Shown: positions 1 to 7,631 of the stretch, piece by piece
Layout: every line of letters starts with the position of its first letter
Numbering within the stretch: the first letter of the stretch is position 1
Source: Actinomycetota bacterium
GTDB taxonomy: Bacteria > Actinomycetota > Acidimicrobiia > Acidimicrobiales > RAAP-2
Assembly: GCA_009699875.1 (NCBI GenBank)
Contig: WLNI01000001.1
Location: 1,116,001 to 1,180,000, forward strand
Direction: 5' to 3'
DNA length: 64,000 bases
Notes under the pieces: model-generated
What the model was told of the DNA's origin: nothing
What the model saw: only the letters and a program-made list of their open reading frames with translations
Database searches by the model: none
Program-made: the position numbers and the translations under genes

Positions 1-1218
1 TCGGGTGGATGGAACTCTGCGGGGATGCAACAGCTCGTCAATGCGGTTCGCGCTACCGGTGCCACGCAGCCCATCATGTTGGGTGGACTGAACTGGGGAG
101 GCGACTTAACGCAGTGGCTTCAGTACAAGCCAAACGACCCGCTGAACCAGCTGATCGCCAGCGATCACACCTATAACTTCTCGCAGTACAACACGGTTGC
201 CAACTGGGACGCTGTGATTGCCCCCGTGGCAGCGGTGGTTCCAGTTGTGACTGGTGAGCTTGGCGAGAACGACTGTGCCCATGGCTTTATCGATCAGTAC
301 ATGGCCTGGGCCGACGCCCACGGGGTCTCGTACTTGGGATGGACCTGGAACTCGACGGCGAGTGGCTGGTCGTGTGGCAGTGGACCTGCGCTGATTGCTG
401 ATTACAACGGCACGCCAAGCCCATTCGGGGTTGGACTCCAGACGCACCTCCTCGCCCTGGGCGGCGGCGGGACCTTCGGTTCAGGAACTGGCACAGGGGG
501 CGGAACGACGCCTCCTCCAGCAACACCAGGCATCTCGTTTTCACCAACGGCTCTGACCCTGCCGGCCACCACCGTGGGGGCAAGCTCTGCAGCCCAGAGT
601 GTGACGGTCACGAATACGGGATCGGCGAACTTGACTGTCAGCTCGGCGACACTCTCTGGCGCCAATGCGAACGACTTCATGGTGAGCTCGAATACCTGTG
701 GGACGGTCGGCTCGGGTGCGACATGCGCAGTCGCTGTCACCTTCAAGCCAACGGCAGCGGGGACACGAAGCGCAACATTGTCCTTTGCAGACAATGCAGC
801 GGCAAGTCCACAGACCGTTTCGATTACCGGAACGGCCAGCGCACCGGTGACGCCACCAACGCCACCGCCAACGGGTTCGTTGAGCGTGGTCTACCACGTG
901 GTGAACCAGTGGCCCGGTGGTTTACAAGCCAGTATCACCATCACGAATAAGGGTTCAACAACGATCGGATCGGCGACGAGTCCCTGGGTCTTGAAGTTCC
1001 AGCTCCCCTCAACAATGAGTGTGACGAGTCTCTGGAACGCCACGGGAACCTTCGGCACAGCTGGCTCGATCCTGAATGTCACCGCCACCGGACCGAACTG
1101 GCAGCCCACCATTGCGCCAGGACAGTCGTGGAGCGTGGGCTACGTCACCAACAACGGAGTGAGCGCACCGAGTAGCTGTTCGATCAACGGCGCAGCGTGC
1201 ACCTTTGTTGCGGGCTAA
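1..1218 (+). CDS. GH5-type secreted cellulase, C-terminal part (partial)
   Basis: The reading frame is open at the left edge of the window, so only the last 405 residues of a longer secreted glycoside hydrolase are seen. The first ~140 residues look like the C-terminal half of a GH5 (clan A) endoglucanase barrel: a GMQ...AVRATGA helix, an MLGGLNWGGD strand, and VVTGELGEND, whose Glu after TG is the expected nucleophile. A Gly/Thr/Pro linker follows, then an ASPM-SPD-2-Hydin-like Ig domain (SFSPTALTLPATTVG, FKPTAAGTRSATLSF). A second Pro-rich linker leads to a CBM2-type cellulose-binding domain (YHVVNQWPGG, ITITNKGS, PNWQPTIAPGQS, a closing Cys pair). The protein is expected to be extracellular and to act on cellulose or another beta-glucan. 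The acid/base Glu and the signal peptide lie outside the window. Confidence 0.85.
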   Translation, partial: SGGWNSAGMQQLVNAVRATGATQPIMLGGLNWGGDLTQWLQYKPNDPLNQLIASDHTYNFSQYNTVANWDAVIAPVAAVVPVVTGELGENDCAHGFIDQYMAWADAHGVSYLGWTWNSTASGWSCGSGPALIADYNGTPSPFGVGLQTHLLALGGGGTFGSGTGTGGGTTPPPATPGISFSPTALTLPATTVGASSAAQSVTVTNTGSANLTVSSATLSGANANDFMVSSNTCGTVGSGATCAVAVTFKPTAAGTRSATLSFADNAAASPQTVSITGTASAPVTPPTPPPTGSLSVVYHVVNQWPGGLQASITITNKGSTTIGSATSPWVLKFQLPSTMSVTSLWNATGTFGTAGSILNVTATGPNWQPTIAPGQSWSVGYVTNNGVSAPSSCSINGAACTFVAG

Positions 1219-1272
1219 GCAGGAATCCAAAGCCATCGCAGTGACGGTGGTGAGTAGCAAAGAATGAACGAG

Positions 1273-1314
1273 CGAGGCGGGCCATCACGAGAGTAGTCGT
1301 GGTGGCCCGCCTCG
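1273..1314 (+). terminator. Strong hairpin, probable terminator after the GH5 gene
   Basis: An inverted repeat with 18-nt arms (CGAGGCGGGCCATCACGA and TCGTGGTGGCCCGCCTCG, one G-T type mismatch) surrounds a 6-nt loop, 55 bases after the cellulase stop codon. No clear T-tract follows, so it is either a non-canonical terminator, as is common in actinobacteria, or an mRNA-stabilising hairpin. Confidence 0.65.
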
Positions 1315-1399
1315 ACCTCGTCGGTCTCACAGAGACACTCTTTTTTTGGGAGATGCACACTAGAGTGGGGAGTCGTGACCCAAGAGATTCGTTTCCACC

Positions 1400-2047
1400 G
1401 TGATTTTTAGTCTCTTCCTTCTCTCCTTAGCTATTGCCTTCGAGCCGTTTCCGATCATCGGGTTTATCTTGTTGATTGTCGCGAAAGACGGCCAGAAAAA
1501 AGCACTGGCCTTTCTCTGTGGTTGGATGGCCAGCCTGATCGTCGTTGTCGTCGGTGTGGTCTTGGTCACCGGTGGCCAACCCGTTGAAAAAAGTTCGTCT
1601 CCTTCATTGGCGGCATTGATCCTCAAGTTGCTTATTGGAATCTTTTTGATCTTCTGGGGAATCAGGGCCTACGTCAATCGCAAAAAGCCGCCGAAGCCTC
1701 CTTCCTGGATGGCAAAGATTGACGGCGTGCAAGGCTGGGCTGCGGCGGCCCTTGGTGTCATTCTTCAACCGTGGGCCTTTGTCGCCGCGGGAGTCGCCAT
1801 CGTCTTTGGTGCTGAGTTAAAGAGTCTGGGCGAGATTGTGGTGCTCGTTCTTTTTGTGCTGCTCTCCTCAAGTTCATTTCTCGCAATGTTGATCTACGTC
1901 ACGTTTTGGTCCGAATCTGCCGGCCCCAAACTTGAACGTCTGCGACTGTGGATCGATTCCCATCGGGTTCAGGCGCAGTTTGTCCTCTGCATTCTCATTG
2001 GTTTGTGGCTTATCGGGAACAGCACCTACAGCCTCACGACCATTTGA
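1400..2047 (+). CDS. GAP-family (Sap-like) integral membrane protein
   Basis: A 215-residue hydrophobic protein with about six membrane segments arranged as two blocks of three around a short basic loop (NRKKPPKPPSWMAKID). The N-terminal pattern (LSLAIAFEPFPIIGFILLIVAK, then a GW segment and a VLVTGG turn) resembles the GAP/SfLAP family, which includes the mycobacterial sulfolipid-1-addressing protein Sap and glycopeptidolipid-addressing proteins. Those family members assist export of cell-envelope lipids; no enzymatic motif is visible here. The start is the GTG at 1400, without an obvious Shine-Dalgarno sequence. The gene stands alone upstream of rimO. Family assignment is from overall pattern, so the lipid-transport role is an inference. 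Confidence 0.6.
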   Translation: MIFSLFLLSLAIAFEPFPIIGFILLIVAKDGQKKALAFLCGWMASLIVVVVGVVLVTGGQPVEKSSSPSLAALILKLLIGIFLIFWGIRAYVNRKKPPKPPSWMAKIDGVQGWAAAALGVILQPWAFVAAGVAIVFGAELKSLGEIVVLVLFVLLSSSSFLAMLIYVTFWSESAGPKLERLRLWIDSHRVQAQFVLCILIGLWLIGNSTYSLTTI

Positions 2048-2157
2048 CGATGAGATCAGGTCGCATCACAAACGACCGGTAGAATGACAAACCGGCCAAC
2101 CGAGTGGTGAGTGGTGCCTCTCTTTTGTGAGCCACCAAGTGAAGGAGCCAAAGAGAC

Positions 2158-3504
2158 GTGTCTGAGAATCGCTACTGGCTCGCCACCTTGGGCTGTGCCA
2201 AGAATGAAGTTGATTCTGACAAGTTGATTGGTCAGTTGCGTGCCGACGGCTACGTCGAGGCCGAGGATCCGAGTGAGGCCAATCTCGTCGTCGTGAATAC
2301 CTGTGCCTTTATCGAAGCTGCTCGAGAAGAGTCGATTGAGATGATTCTGGCGCTCTCGGATCAAAAATCTGACAGCTCGCGCCTCGTCGTCACTGGCTGC
2401 ATGGCCGAGCGCTACGGCCAAGATCTCGCCGACCAACTTCCCGAAGTCGATTTGGTGGCGGGCTTTGGAGCGTCGTTGACCAAACCCTCACCCACTCGAG
2501 TCTCACTCTCGCCTCGAAAAGACACGCGAGCCAATGAGACCTTGTTGGAGCTTCCCCGACAGGGAACGAAGGCGAGTTGGGCGTACATCAAAGTCGCCGA
2601 AGGCTGCGATCGTCGTTGTGGGTTTTGTGCGATTCCTTCATTTCGCGGCGACCAGCGTTCTCGTTCCGCCCCGGCCATTGTCGCCGAGGCCGAAGCGTTA
2701 GCTGCGTCTGGCACAAAAGAGATTGTCTTAATCGCTCAAGACTTGGCGAGTTGGGGCCTTGATCGACGAGCAGGAGCTTCTTCATCGCCGCTTGATGTCT
2801 TAGATTCTCCAACGCCAGGTTCACAGCCACTCGTCGAGCTCGTTGACGCAGTCGCTCAGGTCGTTGAGCGAGTTCGCTTGCTCTACCTCTATCCCTCAGG
2901 TCTGACAGAGCGATTGATTGATACGGTCTTGGCCACCGGGGTGCCGTACTTTGACCTTTCGCTTCAACACGCCAGCGGTCCCCACCTTCGCCGCATGCGG
3001 CGATGGGGGAATGGGGACAAGTTCATCGATCGGATCGAGCGCATCCGATCAAAAGAGCCAAGTGCGTCGTTTCGATCGTCGTTTATTTTGGGCTATCCCG
3101 GAGAGACCGAAGACGACCATGACCAACTCATCGAATTCCTTGAAGCGGCCAAGTTGGACTGGGCGGGGTTCTTTCCATTTTCAAAAGAAGACGGCACCTA
3201 CGCCGCTGATCTCGATGATCAAGTGCCCGCTGAGTTAGCCCTTGAGCGGCTCCGAGAAGTCACTGAACTTCAAGACGAAATCTCTACTCGCGCCAGGGAG
3301 TCCTTTGTCGGGCAAACTCTAAGGGTGCTCATCGACGAACCAGGTCAAGCTCGAAGTGTCCATGAGGCACCCGACATTGATGGAGTGATTGAAGTTGATC
3401 CATCCCTCGAAGTCGGGTCGTTTGTTGACGTGGTGATTAGCGAATCACTGGGCACCGATCTTGTTGGCGAAACGCTTCCCCCTGAACCGAAGGCCTCGAG
3501 ATGA
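2158..3504 (+). CDS. rimO: Ribosomal protein uS12 methylthiotransferase RimO
   Basis: This radical-SAM enzyme adds a methylthio group to the conserved Asp of ribosomal protein S12, using two [4Fe-4S] clusters. The 448 residues show the order expected for RimO: an N-terminal UPF0004 domain with cluster Cys in LGCAKNEVDSD, VVNTCAF and VTGCMAERYG; the radical-SAM CxxxCxxC loop in EGCDRRCGFCAIPSFRG; SLQHASGPHLRRM in the barrel; and a C-terminal TRAM-like domain. The start is GTG at 2158, preceded by GAAGGAG. It heads an overlapping series rimO-pgsA-cinA, a typical actinobacterial order upstream of recA. The DSDK in the N-terminal motif and the S12-type TRAM favour RimO over MiaB. Confidence 0.95.
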   Translation: MSENRYWLATLGCAKNEVDSDKLIGQLRADGYVEAEDPSEANLVVVNTCAFIEAAREESIEMILALSDQKSDSSRLVVTGCMAERYGQDLADQLPEVDLVAGFGASLTKPSPTRVSLSPRKDTRANETLLELPRQGTKASWAYIKVAEGCDRRCGFCAIPSFRGDQRSRSAPAIVAEAEALAASGTKEIVLIAQDLASWGLDRRAGASSSPLDVLDSPTPGSQPLVELVDAVAQVVERVRLLYLYPSGLTERLIDTVLATGVPYFDLSLQHASGPHLRRMRRWGNGDKFIDRIERIRSKEPSASFRSSFILGYPGETEDDHDQLIEFLEAAKLDWAGFFPFSKEDGTYAADLDDQVPAELALERLREVTELQDEISTRARESFVGQTLRVLIDEPGQARSVHEAPDIDGVIEVDPSLEVGSFVDVVISESLGTDLVGETLPPEPKASR

Positions 3505-4067
3505 GTGAGCAGAAGAAGTTCTTTGGCGAAACGGCCATTTTGACGCCCGCCAATGCCATCACGGTAGGTCGATTGCTCCTGACACCGGTCTTTATCTGGA
3601 TGATTGTTCACTGGGGAGCAACGTGGGCGACCGCAGGTGTTGGTGCACTCGTGGCGTTCTCTGACGGCTTCGATGGCATCGTTGCTCGTCGCATGGGCTC
3701 GACTCGCTCGGGTGCATTCCTTGATCCACTCATCGACAAGATTGTGGTCCTTGCCTGCTTGATCACCCTAGGGATTGAGCACAAACTCCCCTGGCTCCCC
3801 ATCGGGATTATTGCTGCTCGAGAACTCTGGATGACCTGGTACCGATGGTCGGCGGCCAAGCGTGGCCTCTCTATTCCAGCGCGCAAGAGCGCCAAAATTA
3901 AGACATTGATTCAAGACCTCTCCATCGCCATTGTCGTCTTGCCGGTGACGGCGTCCCTGCACTGGCTCCACGTATCGTTGATCTGGTTGGCGGCGATTGC
4001 CACCGTCTACACCGGTGCGCAGTACTACTTTGATGGCCGACGAGTCGAGAAAGCACGCCAGACGTGA
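3501..4067 (+). CDS. pgsA: CDP-diacylglycerol--glycerol-3-phosphate 3-phosphatidyltransferase family
   Basis: A 188-residue CDP-alcohol phosphatidyltransferase. The full catalytic signature D-x2-D-G-x2-A-R-x8-G-x3-D-x3-D is present as SDGFDGIVAR...GAFLDPLID. N-terminal ANAITVGRLLLTPVF and several membrane helices are typical of PgsA, which makes phosphatidylglycerophosphate, the first committed step to phosphatidylglycerol and cardiolipin. The start ATG overlaps the rimO stop (ATGA) and its own stop overlaps the GTG of cinA, so the three genes are translationally coupled. A phosphatidylinositol-phosphate synthase is possible from the signature alone, but the context next to cinA and recA supports PgsA. 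Confidence 0.88.
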   Translation: MSEQKKFFGETAILTPANAITVGRLLLTPVFIWMIVHWGATWATAGVGALVAFSDGFDGIVARRMGSTRSGAFLDPLIDKIVVLACLITLGIEHKLPWLPIGIIAARELWMTWYRWSAAKRGLSIPARKSAKIKTLIQDLSIAIVVLPVTASLHWLHVSLIWLAAIATVYTGAQYYFDGRRVEKARQT

Positions 4068-5320
4068 GAGTCGAAATCGTTGCGGTGGGCACTGAGCTTC
4101 TTTTGGGTCAAATTGCCGATACGAACTCGGCCTGGCTGGGCGAACACTTGGCCGAAGCGGGTATTGACTCACACTTCCACCAAGCCGTGGGCGACAATCA
4201 TGCCCGAATCGTGCTGGCCTTCCGCACTGCCTTAGCGAGGAGCGATGCCGTCATTGTTTGTGGGGGGCTCGGCCCCACCCAAGACGACATCACTCGAGCC
4301 GCGATCGCCGAAGTGATGAATGTCGAGCTGGTGCGCGACGACGCCATTGTTGAGCGCATCGCCGAGATGTTTGGCGCTCGTGGCCGCGAGATGAGCGACA
4401 ACAATCTCTTGCAAGCTGACGTGCCGCGAGGAGCCGCCATCATTGAACAGATGCGTGGCACCGCCCCTGGGCTGATCTGTCCCATTGGCAACAAAGTCAT
4501 CTACGCCGTTCCTGGAGTTCCCTACGAGATGACCGAGATGTTTGAGCGAGCGGTTCTGCCCGACCTTCACGCTCGCTCTGGAGAAGGAGCGGCAGTCATT
4601 CGCTCGAGGGTCCTGCGGACCTGGGGCACCTCAGAGTCGGGACTCGCCGAAGCCGTGGGTCCACGCTTTGATCACCACAACCAAGGAACGACAGGGCTCA
4701 CGGTGGCGTTCTTGGCCTCGGGGATCGAAGGCATCAAGGTTCGCCTCACCGCCAAAGCGCCGAACGAAGAATCAGCGCTGGCACTTCTTGACGATGAAGA
4801 AGTCCACGTGAGGTCCATCATCAACAAGACCTTCGGCGACATCATTTTTGCGCTCGATGAGCACACCATGGAAGACACCATCGCGGCGATGCTCATTGAG
4901 CGGGGTCTTACCCTCAGTGTCGCTGAGTCATTGACCGGTGGGTTAATTGCGAGTCGCCTCGTCAACGTCGTTGGCGCTTCGACGTGGTTTCGAGGCGGCA
5001 TCGTCAGCTACGCCAGTGACGTCAAGTACTCCCTGCTTGGCGTTCCCGAAGGGCCGGTGGTCTCGGCGGTCGCCGCTGAAGCCATGGCCGAGGGAGTACG
5101 CGACTCTTTGAAAAGCGACGTGGGACTTTCGGTAACTGGCGTTGCGGGACCCGAGCCTCAAGACGAGCAAGCTCCCGGCACTGTCTTTATTGGACTCTCC
5201 ATCGCGGGACGCGCAACGTCGTCAGTGCATCTGCGGCTTCCAGGCGATCGCCCCCGAGTGCGCCAGTACTCGGCGATCTCTGCCTTGGACGTTATGCGGC
5301 GGGCTCTCAGCGCAGAGTGA
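4064..5320 (+). CDS. cinA: CinA-like nicotinamide-nucleotide amidase / competence-damage protein
   Basis: 418 residues with the two CinA domains. The N-terminal ~170 residues form a MoaB/MogA-like fold (VEIVAVGTELLLGQIADTNS, VCGGLGPTQDDITR, MRGTAPGLICP, VPGVPYEM). The C-terminal ~160 residues are the CinA amidohydrolase domain (SVAESLTGGLIASRLVNVVGAS, RGGIVSYASDVK, SVTGVAGPEP, GTVFIGL), which deamidates NMN to nicotinate mononucleotide in the pyridine-nucleotide salvage cycle. The N-terminal domain may have the ADP-ribose pyrophosphatase activity known for full-length CinA. GTG start overlaps the pgsA stop. Conserved proximity to recA is the origin of the competence/damage name; no role in DNA uptake can be concluded. 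Confidence 0.93.
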   Translation: MRVEIVAVGTELLLGQIADTNSAWLGEHLAEAGIDSHFHQAVGDNHARIVLAFRTALARSDAVIVCGGLGPTQDDITRAAIAEVMNVELVRDDAIVERIAEMFGARGREMSDNNLLQADVPRGAAIIEQMRGTAPGLICPIGNKVIYAVPGVPYEMTEMFERAVLPDLHARSGEGAAVIRSRVLRTWGTSESGLAEAVGPRFDHHNQGTTGLTVAFLASGIEGIKVRLTAKAPNEESALALLDDEEVHVRSIINKTFGDIIFALDEHTMEDTIAAMLIERGLTLSVAESLTGGLIASRLVNVVGASTWFRGGIVSYASDVKYSLLGVPEGPVVSAVAAEAMAEGVRDSLKSDVGLSVTGVAGPEPQDEQAPGTVFIGLSIAGRATSSVHLRLPGDRPRVRQYSAISALDVMRRALSAE

Positions 5321-6213
5321 GTCCGGCACCAGGCCACTTTGACGACTGCATTATTGTCGACTGGTCCGCTGCAGCGCAGCCAAGCTCTGGAACAGATTCG
5401 TGCTGGGTCGCGTACGGAGCACTGCATGGCGCAGGCCGAGTGACGTCAAGTAACTATGCAACCCGACAAGAAACATCGCAGGCGATTGAAGCGCGCCTTG
5501 AGCGTTCGCTCGCTCAGGGTCGCCGGACACTAATCTGTGTCGACGTGTCATTTGGATTTCCTGCGGGAGCCGCTCGCATCCTTGGCTTGAAAGGCGCTCC
5601 CGCGTGGCGAGCGCTGTGGAGTGGGATTGAAGAGCAAAGTGTCGATGACGAGAAGAATCGAAATAATCGATTCGAGGTAGCCAACGAGTTCAACAGAGCT
5701 TCTGGGACACGCGTGTTTTGGGGCCGGCCCATCGCCAAGAACTTTGAGAAATATGAGTGGCTTCCCATCAAAAACGTCTCCGTCGATGGGCTTCTCGACA
5801 GTCCGCTCCCTCGACTTCGAGCGAGCGAGGAGTTAGCGGGCCCCGGGGTCATTTCGAACTGGATGTTGGTGGGAAAAGGGGCGGTGGGGGGCCAAGTGTT
5901 GACGTGCCTTCCCTACCTTGAGCGACTTCGCACCACACTCGATGGCCAACTCGGTGTGTGGCCCTTCGAAGGGCTCGGCGATGTCGGCACACCGGTGGTC
6001 CTCGCAGAGACATGGTTTGGACTCTTCGATTGGAAAGGAGAGAAGGGAAGCTGTCGAGATGAACAACAGGTTCGCGGGACGCTCAAGGCGATCAAGGCAC
6101 TGGGGCCAACGGGTGTGGCAGCGCTGTTTTGTCCAGCGTCAGTGACGGCACTGTCAAAGAAGCGACAACGTGAAATTCTCGCAGAAGAGGGATGGACCTT
6201 CGGCGTTTGCTAG
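5317..6213 (+). CDS. Unrecognised conserved protein with N-terminal IVDWSAA motif
   Basis: 298 residues, start overlapping the last bases of cinA (GTGA-type overlap) and therefore probably translated with it. The N-terminus (DDCIIVDWSAAAQP, then SCWVAYGAL) and an internal LICVDVSFGFP place an acidic residue at the end of each of two beta strands. This is reminiscent of the RNase H-like/actin-like ATPase fold seen in DUF429-type proteins. Further conserved-looking blocks are NNRFEVANEFNRAS, VFWGRPIAKN, WMLVGKGAVGGQVLTCLPYL and VLAETWFG. There is no signal peptide or membrane segment, so it is cytosolic. I cannot assign a function; nuclease, phosphatase and cofactor-related roles remain open. 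Its 3' end overlaps the annotated upstream region of the next gene without sharing frame. Confidence 0.6.
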   Translation: MSPAPGHFDDCIIVDWSAAAQPSSGTDSCWVAYGALHGAGRVTSSNYATRQETSQAIEARLERSLAQGRRTLICVDVSFGFPAGAARILGLKGAPAWRALWSGIEEQSVDDEKNRNNRFEVANEFNRASGTRVFWGRPIAKNFEKYEWLPIKNVSVDGLLDSPLPRLRASEELAGPGVISNWMLVGKGAVGGQVLTCLPYLERLRTTLDGQLGVWPFEGLGDVGTPVVLAETWFGLFDWKGEKGSCRDEQQVRGTLKAIKALGPTGVAALFCPASVTALSKKRQREILAEEGWTFGVC

Positions 6214-6296
6214 AGGGCGTAGGCGACGAGAGTGCCACTATTCTGCGCAGTGGAGTGAGAAGTGGGACGATAGCGACAAAGAAAGCAAGGTGTTCT

Positions 6297-7535
6297 ATGG
6301 GCGGAATCGAAACCACGGTTGATCCAAGCGACGTTGGGTTGGACGCTGCCCGCCTCGAGCGAATCGCCTCTCATTTTGATGGCTACGTGCAAAGCGGCCG
6401 CTTGGCCGGGTATCTCGCCACTGTTGCTCGAAAAGGAGAAGTGGCGTACGTCGGTATGGGTGGCTGGCGCGACAAAGAAGCAGACCTTGCGATGAGTGCG
6501 GACACGATCTTTCGGATCTACTCAATGACCAAGCCGATCACCACGGTGGCGGCGATGCGTCTCTGGGAAGAAGGACGCTTTGAGCTCACTGATGAGCTCG
6601 CGAAGTACATTCCTTCCTTTTCCGACCCCCAAGTTTTTTCGGGAGGAACCGAAACTGCTCCAGAGACCGTTCCGTCTCGTGAACCAATTCGTCTCTGGCA
6701 TCTGATGACGCACACGTCAGGGATGACCTATGGCTTTCAGTACTGTCACCCAGTTGATGCGCTCTATCGCCAAGCCGGCTACGAGTGGGGCTCTCCGAAG
6801 GACAAAGACTTAGCTCAAGTTTGTGAGGACTGGGCCAGTCTCCCGATCATCTTTGAGCCCGGAAGTGCCTGGAACTACTCCGTGGCCACGGACGTTTTGG
6901 GGCGGGTGATTGAGGTCATCACCGGAGAAACACTGGACGTGGCACTGCGACGACTCGTACTTGACCCTCTTGGCATGAGCGAGACAGGGTTTTTTGCCGA
7001 GGCCTCAACTCACGAACGCGTGATGCAGCTCTACGTGCCCGACGGATCGAGTCCTCGCCAGGCAGTGGCCGTTCCAAGTCTTGGGACGCATTCGTTCTCC
7101 CAACCAGCGGTGTTCTCTGGAGGAGGCGGATTGGTCTCGACCGCGGCTGACTATCGCCGCTTTACTTCGATGTTATTAAACAAGGGTGAACTCGATGGTG
7201 TGCGTGTTCTTGGTCCGAGAACCTTGGCCATGATGACGCGGAACTATCTGCCCGGCAACGAAGACATCGAGACCATGGCCCAAGACTCGTTTTCTGAGAC
7301 TGCTTCTGCAGGACTCGGTTTTGGTCTTGGGTTCTCGGTGGTGATGGATCCAACGAAGTCAAAGACGGCGACGTCTCCGGGATCTTTTGCCTGGGGAGGG
7401 GCGGCCTCGACCATCTTTTGGGTCGACCCGGTCGAAGAACTTGAAGTGGCCTTGTATACCCAGCTGCTCCCCTCGAGTACCTATCCACTCAGGCCACAAC
7501 TCAGCCAACTGGTGTACTCGAGCATTACCTCGTAA
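6297..7535 (+). CDS. Beta-lactamase-family serine hydrolase (class C/EstB-like)
   Basis: 412 residues from the ATG at 6297; the frame is open further upstream to 6192, but that would run into the previous gene and lacks beta-lactamase homology. The catalytic SxxK is in IYSMTKPITTVAAMRLWEEG, the second motif Tyr in SAWNYSVATDVLG, and the C-terminal third motif is the WGG variant (FAWGGAASTIFWVDP) common in esterase-type members. LWHLMTHTSGMTYG and YIPSF.DP are also family hallmarks. No signal peptide is seen, so the enzyme is likely cytosolic. EstB-like esterase or transesterase activity is more likely than antibiotic hydrolysis. It lies downstream of the cinA operon with a gap, and may be separately expressed. 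Confidence 0.85.
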   Translation: MGGIETTVDPSDVGLDAARLERIASHFDGYVQSGRLAGYLATVARKGEVAYVGMGGWRDKEADLAMSADTIFRIYSMTKPITTVAAMRLWEEGRFELTDELAKYIPSFSDPQVFSGGTETAPETVPSREPIRLWHLMTHTSGMTYGFQYCHPVDALYRQAGYEWGSPKDKDLAQVCEDWASLPIIFEPGSAWNYSVATDVLGRVIEVITGETLDVALRRLVLDPLGMSETGFFAEASTHERVMQLYVPDGSSPRQAVAVPSLGTHSFSQPAVFSGGGGLVSTAADYRRFTSMLLNKGELDGVRVLGPRTLAMMTRNYLPGNEDIETMAQDSFSETASAGLGFGLGFSVVMDPTKSKTATSPGSFAWGGAASTIFWVDPVEELEVALYTQLLPSSTYPLRPQLSQLVYSSITS

Positions 7536-7631
7536 ACGCTGGCCCTTTTTCTTCGCACGTGAGTGGTGCGACCCGGGCTATTGTGCTCAGAGAGGCGGTG
7601 CTGGAGCGGCACGCAGAGCATGGGGCGGATA

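Noticed and set aside
6192-6296. Upstream start for the beta-lactamase-family gene
   Set aside because: It would overlap the VDWSA gene and the residues look random.
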